Assembly (NCBI GenBank): GCA_963805495.1
Contig: CAWDUQ010000002.1
Span: forward strand, 248,001-312,000
Direction of reading: 5' to 3'
DNA: 64,000 bases
Source of the DNA: DAHUXD01 sp963805495
Lineage (GTDB): Bacteria > Acidobacteriota > Thermoanaerobaculia > UBA5066 > Gp7-AA6
The translations under genes and the position numbers were made by a program. Positions 35,836 through 44,089 of the stretch are shown here, piece after piece (positions within the stretch are counted from its first letter, which is position 1; each line of letters opens with the position of its first letter). The notes beneath the pieces are model-generated. The model was not told where the DNA came from. It worked only from the letters and a program-made list of their open reading frames with translations, and did no database searches.

Positions 35836-36018
35836 TTGGCGCTTTCGCGAGAACTGGACGTGCCCGTCGGCTCTTTCGCGGCGGACTGGATCGAGGATCT
35901 GCATACGCGCGGCATCACCGCCGGATGCTCGCCGGCGGTGCTCATTTTCTGCCCGGCGGCGCCTGTCACCCGCGGCCAGATGGCGGCGTTTCTCGTCAGG
36001 ACCTTCTCTTTGCCCTGA
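35836..36018 (+). CDS. orphan SLH-like repeat module (single repeat, 60 residues)
   Basis: From TTG 35836 the frame encodes one copy of the Cys-containing SLH-like repeat seen three times in the protease at 25592-27967: SFAADWIEDLHTRGITAGC, FCPAAPVTRGQMAAFLVRTF. GAGGAGA lies 10 bases before TTG. There is no signal peptide, so it is either the last repeat of a decayed surface protein or a tiny gene. The frame stays open some way upstream into the previous gene, which favours a remnant of a larger protein. Confidence 0.55.
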   Translation: MALSRELDVPVGSFAADWIEDLHTRGITAGCSPAVLIFCPAAPVTRGQMAAFLVRTFSLP

Positions 36019-36093
36019 GGAATTTGCACCACGGCAGCCCCCGGCCGGGCTCGGGCGGTCCTTTGTTAGACTAGCCGGCCTTTCGGAGGACGG

Positions 36094-36546
36094 GTGGCGA
36101 TCTTCTCCAAAACGGACGCGCCGGGACAGGTTTCGGCGGGCGACCGCTCCGCGGCATCGACGTCGCCGGCCGACGGCGCGGCCGCGGCGACCGTGATCGG
36201 CCCGGGGGCGCGGTTCGTGGGAGAGGTGTCCGGCGACGAGGACGTCCTGATCCAGGGACGCCTCGAGGGAAACGTGACCGTCAGCCGGCGTGTGACGGTC
36301 GCAAGCTCCGGAGACGTGAAGGGCGACCTCCACGGCCGGGCCGTCGTCGTCGGGGGACGGGTGGTCGGCGAGATCCGCGCGGATGAGCGGGCCGAGCTAC
36401 TCGCCTCGGCCGCGGTCCAGGGAAATGTCCGTGCTCCCAAGATCGTAATCGCGGAGGGAGCGCAGCTTCAGGGAAGCGTGGCCATGGCCACGCCGTCGGG
36501 CGGCGCAAACGGCGCCGGGAAGAAGAAAACAGCGGAGGAGAACTAG
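36094..36546 (+). CDS. bactofilin (polymer-forming cytoskeletal protein)
   Basis: A 150-residue protein starting at GTG 36094 with CGGAGGA upstream. The central ~100 residues are the right-handed beta-helix of the bactofilin family (TVIGPGARFVGEVSGDEDVLIQGRLEGNV, VRAPKIVIAEGAQLQGSV), with flexible Ser/Ala and Gly/Lys tails. Bactofilins polymerise without nucleotide at the membrane and organise cell shape, polarity or wall enzymes. It ends immediately before the aldehyde dehydrogenase ATG, whose ribosome binding site lies inside its 3' end. Confidence 0.92.
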   Translation: MAIFSKTDAPGQVSAGDRSAASTSPADGAAAATVIGPGARFVGEVSGDEDVLIQGRLEGNVTVSRRVTVASSGDVKGDLHGRAVVVGGRVVGEIRADERAELLASAAVQGNVRAPKIVIAEGAQLQGSVAMATPSGGANGAGKKKTAEEN

Positions 36547-38046
36547 ATGGCCACGGAGATCGCAGTCGAGACGCACAACCTGATCGGCGGAAAGTGGGTG
36601 CCGGCCGCCTCGGGGCAGACCTTCGAGAACCGCAACCCCGCCGACAAAAACGACCTGATCGGCCTGTACCCGAAGAGTGCCAAGGCGGACGTGGATGCCG
36701 CGGTCGCCGCCGCGAAGAAAGCCTTCCCGGGCTGGAAGAACACTCCCGCGCCCCGACGTGCCGAGGTCCTCTACGCCGCGGGCGAGATCCTCAAACGCGA
36801 CAAGGAGAAGCTGGCCCGCCTGATGACGCGCGAGATGGGCAAGGTGCTCGCCGAGACCCGGGGCGACGTCCAGGAGGCGATCGACATGGCGTTTCTCGCC
36901 GCGGGCGAGGGCCGCCGCCTGTTCGGCTTCACGACCCCGTCGGAGCTGTCGAACAAGTTCGCGATGTGCATCCGCCAGCCGGTGGGCGTCTGCGCGTTCG
37001 TGACTCCGTGGAACTTCCCGATGGCGATCCCGGCATGGAAGTCCATGGCGGCCCTGATCGCCGGCAACACGATCGTCATCAAGCCGGCGACCGACACTCC
37101 GGCCTCCGTCGCCGCACTCGCGCGCGTCTTCGAGGAAGCGGGGCTGCCGCCCGGCGTTTTCAACGTCGTGATGGGCTCGGGCGGCGAGGTCGGCGACCCG
37201 CTGGTCCAGCATCCGGACGTCAAGGTCGTTTCCTACACGGGATCGACGGAGGTCGGCCGGCGGATCTCACAGGCCTGCGCGCCGACCTTTAAGCGGCTGC
37301 ATCTCGAGATGGGCGGGAAGAACGCCATCCTCGTGATGGACGACGCGGACGTGGACCTCGCGGTCGACGGCGCGGTCTGGGGCGCCTTCGGAACGACCGG
37401 GCAGCGCTGCACGGCGTCGTCGCGGCTGCTCGTCCAACGCGGCGTGTACAAGGAGTTCCTCGAGAAGCTCGTCGGCCGCGTCCAGAAGCTGCGGGTCGGC
37501 AACGGCCTCGACGAGAAGATCGACATGGGCCCGTGCGTCTCCGAAAAGCAGCGCGAGACGGTCGCGAAGTACGTCGAGATCGGCAAGGCCGAAGGCGCGA
37601 AGCTCGCAACGGGCGGCGACAAGCTCACGACCGGGGACCTTGCGAAGGGCTGGTTCCATGCCCCGACGGTCTTCGCCGACGCCGACGCGACGATGCGGGT
37701 GGCGGTCGAAGAGATTTTCGGGCCCGTGACGACGGTCGTTCCGATCGGGTCGCTCGAGGAAGGCATTCGCGTTGCCAACTCCGTGGCGTACGGGCTCTCG
37801 GGCTCGATCTACACCCAGGACGTCAACAAGGCGTTTACGGCGATGCGGGACTTCGAGACCGGGATCTTCTACGTCAACTCCTCGACGATCGGCGCCGAGG
37901 TGCACCTGCCGTTCGGGGGCATCAAGGACACGGGCAACGGACACCGCGAGGCCGGCATCGCCGGTCTCGACGTTTTCACGGAGTGGAAGTCGATCTACGT
38001 CGACTTCTCGGGCAAGCTGCAGAAGGCGCAGATCGACACGCACTGA
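36547..38046 (+). CDS. NAD(P)-dependent aldehyde dehydrogenase, possibly aminoadipate-semialdehyde type
   Basis: A 499-residue ALDH-superfamily enzyme starting directly after the bactofilin stop (GGAGGAGA upstream). It shows the oxyanion Asn in TPWNFPMAIP, KPATDTP, SYTGSTEVGR, general base Glu in LEMGGKNAI and catalytic Cys in TGQRCTASSRL. The C-terminal signature AEVHLPFGGIKDTGNGHREAG is typical of a bacterial clade close to ALDH7/piperideine-6-carboxylate dehydrogenases of lysine breakdown. The substrate is not proven. Alanine dehydrogenase follows after 150 bases with REP-like repeats between. Confidence 0.9.
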   Translation: MATEIAVETHNLIGGKWVPAASGQTFENRNPADKNDLIGLYPKSAKADVDAAVAAAKKAFPGWKNTPAPRRAEVLYAAGEILKRDKEKLARLMTREMGKVLAETRGDVQEAIDMAFLAAGEGRRLFGFTTPSELSNKFAMCIRQPVGVCAFVTPWNFPMAIPAWKSMAALIAGNTIVIKPATDTPASVAALARVFEEAGLPPGVFNVVMGSGGEVGDPLVQHPDVKVVSYTGSTEVGRRISQACAPTFKRLHLEMGGKNAILVMDDADVDLAVDGAVWGAFGTTGQRCTASSRLLVQRGVYKEFLEKLVGRVQKLRVGNGLDEKIDMGPCVSEKQRETVAKYVEIGKAEGAKLATGGDKLTTGDLAKGWFHAPTVFADADATMRVAVEEIFGPVTTVVPIGSLEEGIRVANSVAYGLSGSIYTQDVNKAFTAMRDFETGIFYVNSSTIGAEVHLPFGGIKDTGNGHREAGIAGLDVFTEWKSIYVDFSGKLQKAQIDTH

Positions 38047-38064
38047 GAGAACCGACTCGGGGGA

Positions 38065-38089
38065 GGGCGGGGGCGAGCCCCGCCCCTAC
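38065..38089 (-). repeat. REP-like palindrome c
   Basis: GGGCGGGGGCGAGCCCCGCC followed by CCTAC, the same family as 25515-25539 and in the same orientation. The 38047-38198 gap contains this and the next repeat and no gene. Confidence 0.55.
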
Positions 38090-38129
38090 GACCAGGGCCC
38101 TGGAATTGGATCGATTGGGGCTCCGGGGT

Positions 38130-38156
38130 GTAGGGGCGGCCCTCGCGGCCGCCCGC
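38130..38156 (+). repeat. REP-like palindrome d
   Basis: GTAGGGGCGGCCCTCGCGGC followed by CGCCCGC, inverted relative to 38065-38089 and 40 bases away. The pair repeats the head-to-head layout seen at 25442/25515. Confidence 0.55.
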
Positions 38157-38198
38157 AGCGAAACAAGGACGGAGTCTCGGATTGCAGAGGGAGCGCAG

Positions 38199-39314
38199 AT
38201 GATCGTCGGACTGCCGAAAGAGATCAAGGACAACGAGAATCGCGTCGGCCTCGTTCCGGCGGGGGTGAAAGCCCTGACCTCGAAGGGGCATACGGTCGTG
38301 GTCGAGCGCGGCGCGGGCGAAGGCTCGGGCATTCTCGACGACCAGTACGTAGCGGCCGGGGCGAAGATCCTGCCCACGGCCGACGAGGTCTTCGCGCAGG
38401 CCGAGATGATCGTCAAGGTCAAGGAGCCGGTCGGGCCGGAGTATCAGCGCCTGCGACCGGGCCAGATCCTCTACACGTACCTTCACCTCGCCCCCGCCAA
38501 GGCGTTGACCGACATGCTCCTCGAGCGGAAGGTCGCGGGCGTGGCGTACGAGACCATCACCGCCGCCAACGGGTCTCTGCCCCTGCTCACGCCGATGTCC
38601 GAGGTCGCCGGGCGGATGAGCGTCCACGTCGGCGCTTATTTCCTCCAGAAATCCAACGGTGGGCGGGGCGTGCTCCTCTCGGGCGTGCCCGGGGTGCCGC
38701 CGGCCGACGTCGTCATCATCGGCGGAGGGGTCGTCGGAACGAACGCGGCCAAGGTCGCGGCGGGCATGGGGGCGGACGTGACCGTCCTGGAGATGTCTCC
38801 CGACCGTATGCGCGAGCTCGATGACATCTTCCTCGGTCGGATCAAGACCATCGCGTCCAACTCCCTCACGCTCGAGGAGGGCTGCCGGCGCGCGGACCTG
38901 CTGATCGGCGCGGTCCTGATCCCGGGGGCCGCGGCCCCGAAGCTCGTGTCCCGGCAGCTGATCTCGCAGATGAAGAAGGGCGCCGTCGCCGTCGACGTCG
39001 CGGTCGACCAGGGCGGATGCTTCGAGACCACGAAGGCCACGACGCACTCGGACCCCGTGTTCACGGTCGACGGCGTCATCCACTATTGCGTCGCCAACAT
39101 GCCGGGCGCGGTCGCCCGGACCTCGACCTTCGCGCTGACGAACTCGACGCTGCGATATGCGCTGGAGCTTGCCGGCAAGGGGTTGAAGCGCGCCGTGAAC
39201 GAGAATCCGCACCTGGCCGAAGGCGTCAATACGTTCGACGGCAAGCTCACGTACCAGGCGGTCGCGGAGGCCCAGGGCCGTCCGTACACGCCGCTGGCGC
39301 AGGCGCTCGGCTAG
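38199..39314 (+). CDS. ald: alanine dehydrogenase
   Basis: A 371-residue enzyme starting at ATG 38199 (GAGGGAG upstream). It interconverts L-alanine with pyruvate plus ammonia using NAD. The N terminus MIVGLPKEIKDNENRVGLVP is diagnostic, as are substrate Lys in VKVKEPVGPEY, catalytic His in TYLHLAPA, the Rossmann motif VIIGGGVVGTNAAKVA and DVAVDQGGCFETTKATTH. Length matches the family. It links amino-acid catabolism to pyruvate and to ammonium. Confidence 0.97.
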   Translation: MIVGLPKEIKDNENRVGLVPAGVKALTSKGHTVVVERGAGEGSGILDDQYVAAGAKILPTADEVFAQAEMIVKVKEPVGPEYQRLRPGQILYTYLHLAPAKALTDMLLERKVAGVAYETITAANGSLPLLTPMSEVAGRMSVHVGAYFLQKSNGGRGVLLSGVPGVPPADVVIIGGGVVGTNAAKVAAGMGADVTVLEMSPDRMRELDDIFLGRIKTIASNSLTLEEGCRRADLLIGAVLIPGAAAPKLVSRQLISQMKKGAVAVDVAVDQGGCFETTKATTHSDPVFTVDGVIHYCVANMPGAVARTSTFALTNSTLRYALELAGKGLKRAVNENPHLAEGVNTFDGKLTYQAVAEAQGRPYTPLAQALG

Positions 39315-39321
39315 GCGGCGG

Positions 39322-39587
39322 ATGGCGTTCCGGGTCCTCGGAATCGCCGGGAGCCTCCGCGCCGGCTCGTACAACCACGCGCCGCTCGCCGCGGCCGTCG
39401 ATCTCGTTCCGGTGGAGCTCGAGTTCATCCCTTCGAGCGCCTTCGCGAGATCCCGCCCTTCGCCCGCTCCGGGGTAAGGTTCGACGCCTCCGGCCGGCTG
39501 ACGGACGAGGCGACCCGCCGCCACCTCGGCCCGTTCCTGGCCGCCCTGGCGGCGTGGATCGGCCGCTTCGCCTCGCCGCCGGCCTGA
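39322..39587 (+). pseudogene. decayed NADPH-dependent FMN reductase gene (internal deletion and frameshift)
   Basis: The N-terminal frame from ATG 39322 reads MAFRVLGIAGSLRAGSYNHA, the flavodoxin-like FMN-binding start of the NADPH-dependent FMN/azoreductase family, and continues to ELEFI before stopping at 39475. From about 39432 the next frame continues the expected sequence (FERLREIPPF), then jumps directly to the family's C-terminal end (GRLTDEATRRHLGPFLAALAAWIGRF, stop 39585-39587). About 100 central residues of a ~180-residue family are missing, so the gene is both deleted and frameshifted. It lies 8 bases after ald. Confidence 0.75.
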
Positions 39588-39682
39588 GACCCGGCCAGAT
39601 TCCCGGGAACCTGCCGTCCCGGGCTGCGTATCCGGTGGTGAGGGGCCCTTCGCCGGGCCGGAAGGAACACGAGGAGGTATCC

Positions 39683-40633
39683 GTGAGCCCGAAGACCACC
39701 CGCCTTGCGCTGAGTCTCGCCGTCCTGGGCCTGGCCGCCTTGCCGGCCCTCGGCGAGATGCGGATCGAGAAGACCCTGAAGCTCTCGCCCGGCGGCGAAT
39801 TCCGCCTGGATACCGACATGGGCAAGGTGACCCTCGTCGGGTCGGCCGATGCCGACGCTCACGTGGTGATCACTTCCCGCCGAAAGGATCTCGACGAGCT
39901 GATGACCTTCCGGTTCGACGAGAATCCCGGGCTCGTCTCGATCACGGCCCGCAAGAAACACAAGTTCGACTGGTTCTCGGGTTCGGGCGGCCACGTCGAG
40001 TACGAGATCCGCGTCCCGACCGAGACCCGCGTCTGGATCGACACGTCCGGGGGCGGGATCACGGTCTCGGGCATCCACGGCGCGGTCAAGACCGACACTT
40101 CCGGCGGGGGCATCAGCGTCACGGACGTCCAGGGCGACGTCGACGCGGACACCTCGGGAGGCGGCATCACGGTGCGCAACATCCAGGGCAACGTCCGGGC
40201 CGACACCTCCGGGGGAGGGGTCGAGGGCGCCGGGATCACGGGGTCCGTGAAGGCCGAGAGCTCCGGCGGCTCGATCGAGCTCGAGCGCGTCACGGGCGAT
40301 GTCGACGCGGACACCTCGGGAGGCGGGATCCGGGTCCTCGAAGCGGGCGGCCGGATCGTGGCCGACACGTCGGGCGGCGGCATCGAGGCGACCTTCGTCC
40401 GGGGCAACTCGCGGGGCGGCAACCTCTCGACCTCGGGCGGCGGCATCGAAGTGTCGCTCGATCCGGGCGCGGATCTCGCGATCGAGGCCTCGGGCAACGC
40501 CGTCCGGACCGACCTGCCGCTGGCCGTGCGGGGCGAAATCTCGCGGGGGAACCTTTCGGGCACGCTCGGCAAGGGCGGCAATACGCTGCGTCTGCACACG
40601 AGCGGCGGGTCCGTTCGCATCCAGTCGCTCTGA
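39683..40633 (+). CDS. secreted DUF4097-family beta-repeat protein (putative adhesin)
   Basis: A 316-residue protein starting at GTG 39683 behind GAGGAGG. It has a signal peptide (LALSLAVLGLAALPALGE), a beta-rich first third (GGEFRLDTDMGKVTLVGSADADAHVVITSR), and then at least seven short tandem repeats built on DTSGGGI / STSGGGI with V-D-ADTSGGGI spacing, which should form a regular beta-helix-like solenoid. The family is widespread with unknown function and often sits near ECF sigma and anti-sigma genes; such a sigma factor lies 1.1 kb downstream. Confidence 0.85.
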   Translation: MSPKTTRLALSLAVLGLAALPALGEMRIEKTLKLSPGGEFRLDTDMGKVTLVGSADADAHVVITSRRKDLDELMTFRFDENPGLVSITARKKHKFDWFSGSGGHVEYEIRVPTETRVWIDTSGGGITVSGIHGAVKTDTSGGGISVTDVQGDVDADTSGGGITVRNIQGNVRADTSGGGVEGAGITGSVKAESSGGSIELERVTGDVDADTSGGGIRVLEAGGRIVADTSGGGIEATFVRGNSRGGNLSTSGGGIEVSLDPGADLAIEASGNAVRTDLPLAVRGEISRGNLSGTLGKGGNTLRLHTSGGSVRIQSL

Positions 40634-40668
40634 GCGGCCTTCCAACGGAGCGTCGATAGAATGGCGGG

Positions 40669-41664
40669 GTGCAAACGCCCGTCGCCATCGTGGGCGCCGG
40701 CCCGACCGGGATCGCCTGTGCGGTCGAGCTCCTGCGGCGCGACATTCCCGCGGTGTGCTACGACCGCGGCGGCCTCCTCGACTCCATCTCCGGGTTCCCG
40801 GAGGAGATGCGCTGGTTTTCGACGCGCGATCTCCTCGACATCGCCGGCGTCCCGTTCGGCTCGCCCGACGCCCACCCGACGCGTCTGGAGACGCTCGGCT
40901 ACTACCGCGGCGTGGCCGAGCGGTTCGGCGTCGCGGTCCGGGCCGAGACGCCCGTCGAGAAGATCGAGCCGCGGTCGGGTGGCGGCGTCGCCGTCCACTT
41001 CCTGACGCGCCGCGGGCCGGAGAGCGTCGAGGCTCCGGCGGCGATTCTCGCGACGGGCTTCTTCCACAATCCGCGGCGACTCGGCGTGCCGGGCGAGGAG
41101 CGCCCGCACGTCCATTCCCGCTACGTCTCGGGATACCCCTTCCACGGCCGGGACGTCGTCGTGGTCGGCGGTAAGAACTCGGCTGCGGAGGCGGCCCTGG
41201 ATCTGTACCGGCACGGGGCCCGGGTGACCCTCGTCGTGCGGGCCTCGACGCTGTCGGACCGGATCAAGTACTGGATCAGGCCGGACCTCGAGAACCGGAT
41301 CGCCGCGGGCGCGATCGGCGCGCACTTCGAGACACGTGTGCTTTCGATCGAGACCGACGCGGTCCGCGTCGTCGGGCCCGGCGGGGAGCGGTCGATCCCG
41401 GCCGAGGTCGTCTTCCCGCTGATCGGCTACGAGCCGGATTTCGCCCTTTTCGAACGATGCGGCGTCCGCCTCGACGGGCCCGCGCGGGTTCCGGCTCACG
41501 ACCCGGAGACGCTCGAATCGAACGTTCCCGACCTGTATCTGGCCGGGGCGATTCTCGGAGGGCGGGAAACCGGCCGGATTTTCATCGAGAACAGCCGCCA
41601 CCACGCGGCCCGGATCGCGTCGGGCATCGAGCGCAAGCGAAGGCGCCAGGCGGCAGCGGTTTAG
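40669..41664 (+). CDS. YpdA-like FAD/NAD(P)-dependent disulfide reductase
   Basis: A 331-residue flavoprotein starting at GTG 40669. N-terminal FAD motif AIVGAGPTGIACAVEL, then GFFHNP and second dinucleotide motif VVVVGGKNSAAEAALDLYRHGARVTL, with C-terminal DLYLAGAILGGRETGRIFIENSR. This layout, without a CxxC redox pair, matches the YpdA family (bacillithiol-disulfide reductase in Firmicutes). Whether bacillithiol is the partner here cannot be told from sequence. Confidence 0.85.
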   Translation: MQTPVAIVGAGPTGIACAVELLRRDIPAVCYDRGGLLDSISGFPEEMRWFSTRDLLDIAGVPFGSPDAHPTRLETLGYYRGVAERFGVAVRAETPVEKIEPRSGGGVAVHFLTRRGPESVEAPAAILATGFFHNPRRLGVPGEERPHVHSRYVSGYPFHGRDVVVVGGKNSAAEAALDLYRHGARVTLVVRASTLSDRIKYWIRPDLENRIAAGAIGAHFETRVLSIETDAVRVVGPGGERSIPAEVVFPLIGYEPDFALFERCGVRLDGPARVPAHDPETLESNVPDLYLAGAILGGRETGRIFIENSRHHAARIASGIERKRRRQAAAV

Positions 41665-41677
41665 CGCTTTCGGAGGC

Positions 41678-41708
41678 TGCAACCCCGGGCCCCCCGCCCG
41701 TGTTCTAC
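41678..41708 (+). promoter_or_regulatory. possible ECF-type promoter for the sigma gene
   Basis: TGCAACC (41678-41684) contains the AAC core of many ECF -35 boxes; TTCTAC (41703-41708) lies 18 bases on. ECF factors usually transcribe their own operon. Weak evidence. Confidence 0.3.
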
Positions 41709-41726
41709 GGTTGAGCGGAGGGCACC

Positions 41727-42431
41727 ATGACGAGCGAATGCGCACCGGATTCGGGGCGCGCACCGTGGCCGGTCGCGGGGAGATCGGAGTTCCGGCTGGT
41801 GTTGGGTCAGCCGGACGAGCAGAGAGGCGGGCGATCGCCGATGTCGCAGGAAGACAGGCTCCGGGAGTCGATCGCGGAGGACCTCGACGGCACGTTCGAG
41901 GAGCTGGTCCGCGTTTACCAGGACAGGCTCTTCTCGTACGCCCTGCGCCTGACCGGACGGCGTGAGGATGCGGAAGAGGTCGCGCAGGACGCCTTCGTCC
42001 GGGCCTACCGGGCCCTCGCGACCTACCCGGCCGAGCGGATCCGGGCCCTCGCGCTCCGGCCCTGGCTTTATCGCATCACGCTGAACGTGGCGCGGAACCG
42101 GTTCCGCGGCAAAAAGCTCCGCACCGTCTCGCTCGATCAGCCGATTTCGGCCGACAGCGACCAGAGGTGGGAACCGGCCGACGCTTCGGACGGGCCTGAC
42201 CGGGCCTACGAGCGCTCGCGCGAACGCCGCGACATCGCCGAACTGATGGCCGCGCTGCCGGAGCGATACCGGGCGCCGCTGCAGCTTCGTTACGTCGAGG
42301 GTCTGCGACTCGAGGAGGTCGCCACCGTCCTGAGGCAGCCCCTGGGAACGACGAAGTCCAACGTCCATCGCGGAATCAACGCCCTGCGCGAGGCCCTTTC
42401 GAGCTCGCGCCGGGAGGGGGTGAGGTCGTGA
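41727..42431 (+). CDS. RNA polymerase ECF-type sigma factor
   Basis: A 234-residue sigma factor from ATG 41727; a second ATG at 41841 (MSQEDRLRES) would give the usual ECF length, so the first 38 residues are uncertain. Region 2 is ELVRVYQDRLFSYALRLTGRREDAEEVAQDAFVRAYRAL with PWLYRITLNVARNR; region 4 is ALPERYRAPLQLRYVEGLRLEEVATVLRQPLGTTKSNVHRGINALREAL. Its TGA overlaps the GTG of the next gene, an alkyltransferase fused to an Ada-type sensor domain. That position is usually held by an anti-sigma factor. Confidence 0.93.
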   Translation: MTSECAPDSGRAPWPVAGRSEFRLVLGQPDEQRGGRSPMSQEDRLRESIAEDLDGTFEELVRVYQDRLFSYALRLTGRREDAEEVAQDAFVRAYRALATYPAERIRALALRPWLYRITLNVARNRFRGKKLRTVSLDQPISADSDQRWEPADASDGPDRAYERSRERRDIAELMAALPERYRAPLQLRYVEGLRLEEVATVLRQPLGTTKSNVHRGINALREALSSSRREGVRS

Positions 42432-43228
42432 AGAGAATGCACAACAAACTCGAGATCTCGCGGGCCCTGCGGAGCTTTCCCGTGGAGAAGGCCCCGGCGA
42501 CGCTTCTGCCCGCGGTCCTGCGCCGCGTCGGGCTGGCGGACCACTACTGGCGCCTGGAGTCGCCGGTGGGGCCGGTGTTCGTGGCGCACAGCAAGGCGGG
42601 GATCTCGATGGTCACGCGGGCGAAGTCGGACGCCGAGTTCGAGCGCGAATTCCAGGGCCGTTTCGGCCGCACGGTCTACCCGGAGAAGGCCGTCCCGCCG
42701 GCGGCCGTCCGGGCGCTCGTCGGGCACCTCAAGGGAGAGCGCCGGCGGGGGCTGCGGTACGACCTGCGGGGCCTGTCCGAGTTCGAGCGGGCGGTGCTGA
42801 TGAAGGCCCTCGAGATTCCCACGGGCGAAGTGCGGCCGTACAGCTGGATCGCCAAGGAGATCGGGCACCCGGGAGCCGTTCGGGCCGCCGGCACGGCGCT
42901 GGCGAAGAACCCGGTGCCGCTCCTGATCCCGTGCCACCGCGTCGTGCGGAGCGACGGGCAGATCGGGAAGTACTCCCTCGGCGGGGCGCGCAACAAGCGA
43001 ACGCTGCTCGCACTCGAGGGCGCGCACCCGGAGACGCTCGAGAAGCTCGCGGCCGCGGGCGTGCGGTACCTCGGCAACTCCGAGGGGAGGCACTACTGCT
43101 ATCCGACGTGCGGCGGGATCCAGACGCTGCTGCAGTCGAACCAGGTCGCCTTCCACTCGGACGGGGAGGCCCTCGCCGCCGGGTACCACCCTTGCGGGGA
43201 CTGCCGACCGCTCGCGAAGGCGTCGTGA
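42428..43228 (+). CDS. O6-alkylguanine-DNA alkyltransferase with C-terminal Ada-type zinc domain
   Basis: A 266-residue protein coupled to the sigma gene (GTGA). Residues ~1-40 (ISRALRSFPVEKAPATLLPAVLRRV) resemble the short C-terminal segment of zinc-finger anti-sigma proteins. Residues ~40-200 are an Ogt/MGMT domain with acceptor C169 in IPCHRVV and the helix-turn-helix-like segment GHPGAVRAAGTALAKNP. Residues ~215-262 are an Ada N-terminal zinc domain in an unusual C-terminal position: C224-x3-C228 (YCYPTC) and C256-x2-C259 (HPCGDC), the spacing of E. coli Ada C38/C42/C69/C72. It should repair O6-alkylguanine and may sense methyl phosphotriesters. Confidence 0.88.
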   Translation: MKRMHNKLEISRALRSFPVEKAPATLLPAVLRRVGLADHYWRLESPVGPVFVAHSKAGISMVTRAKSDAEFEREFQGRFGRTVYPEKAVPPAAVRALVGHLKGERRRGLRYDLRGLSEFERAVLMKALEIPTGEVRPYSWIAKEIGHPGAVRAAGTALAKNPVPLLIPCHRVVRSDGQIGKYSLGGARNKRTLLALEGAHPETLEKLAAAGVRYLGNSEGRHYCYPTCGGIQTLLQSNQVAFHSDGEALAAGYHPCGDCRPLAKAS

Positions 43229-43276
43229 CGGAGGGCCGGGCCCGCGGGAGGCGGGGATTGGACTAAGCTCGGGGCG

Positions 43277-44089
43277 GTGTACAACGACTTCTACGGCTTC
43301 CGCGAGGCGCCGTTCAACATCACCCCCGATCCCCGCTTCCTCTTTTTCTCCGACAAGCACCGGGAGGCCTTCAACCACGTGCTCTTCGGCATCCGGGAGC
43401 GCAAGGGCTTCATCCAGATCACGGGCGAGGTCGGGGCGGGAAAGACGACGGTGTGCCGGGCGATCCTCGCGGAGCTGGGGCCTTCGTACAGGACGGCGCT
43501 CATCCTCAATCCGATGGTCACGGCCACGCAGATGATGCGGATGGTGCTCACGGAACTCGGTCTCGAGCCGCGCAAGCTCGACCGGACCGCGTACCTCGAG
43601 ATCCTGAACCGCTTCCTGCTGGAGCAGGCTGGCGCCGGCAACGACGTCGTGCTGTTGATCGACGAGGCCCAGGACCTCGACCCGGAGCTGCTCGAACAGA
43701 TCCGTCTCCTGTCGAACCTCGAGACGGACCAGCGCAAGCTGCTGCAGATCGTCCTGATCGGGCAGCCCGAGCTCCGCGAAAAGCTGAACGAGAGGGGGCT
43801 GCGGCAACTGCGGCAGCGCATCACCGTCCGATACCACCTCGCGCCGCTCGACCGGGACGAGACCGCGCGGTACATCGGCCACCGGATTCGCGTCGCGGGT
43901 GGCGACGGCCGGCCCACGTTCAGTCCGTGGGCGATCCGAAAGATCCATCGATACTCCGGCGGCGTGCCGCGTCTCATCAACGCGGTCTGCGACAAGGCCC
44001 TCCTTTACGGGTACGTCAACGGGACCTATGAGCTCGACGGCCGGGCGGTCGGGCAGGCGGTCCGGGAGCTGGAGGGGGAGGTCGCGTGA
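43277..44089 (+). CDS. GspA/ExeA-like AAA+ ATPase
   Basis: A 270-residue protein starting at GTG 43277. Signature N terminus YNDFYGFREAPFNITPDPRFLFFS, Walker A GEVGAGKTT, Walker B VVLLIDEAQDL, sensor region QIVLIGQPELREKL and C-terminal SGGVPRLINAVCDKALLYGY. GspA/ExeA proteins act with GspB to place the type II secretion secretin or other envelope machines through the peptidoglycan. It overlaps the GspB-like gene that follows. Confidence 0.88.
   Translation: MYNDFYGFREAPFNITPDPRFLFFSDKHREAFNHVLFGIRERKGFIQITGEVGAGKTTVCRAILAELGPSYRTALILNPMVTATQMMRMVLTELGLEPRKLDRTAYLEILNRFLLEQAGAGNDVVLLIDEAQDLDPELLEQIRLLSNLETDQRKLLQIVLIGQPELREKLNERGLRQLRQRITVRYHLAPLDRDETARYIGHRIRVAGGDGRPTFSPWAIRKIHRYSGGVPRLINAVCDKALLYGYVNGTYELDGRAVGQAVRELEGEVA

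Noticed and set aside
40074..40450. Repeats in the DUF4097 gene as a CRISPR-like array
   Set aside because: The repeats are in-frame protein repeats of the solenoid with coding constraint; spacing and sequence do not suit CRISPR. No CRISPR array was seen anywhere in the window.
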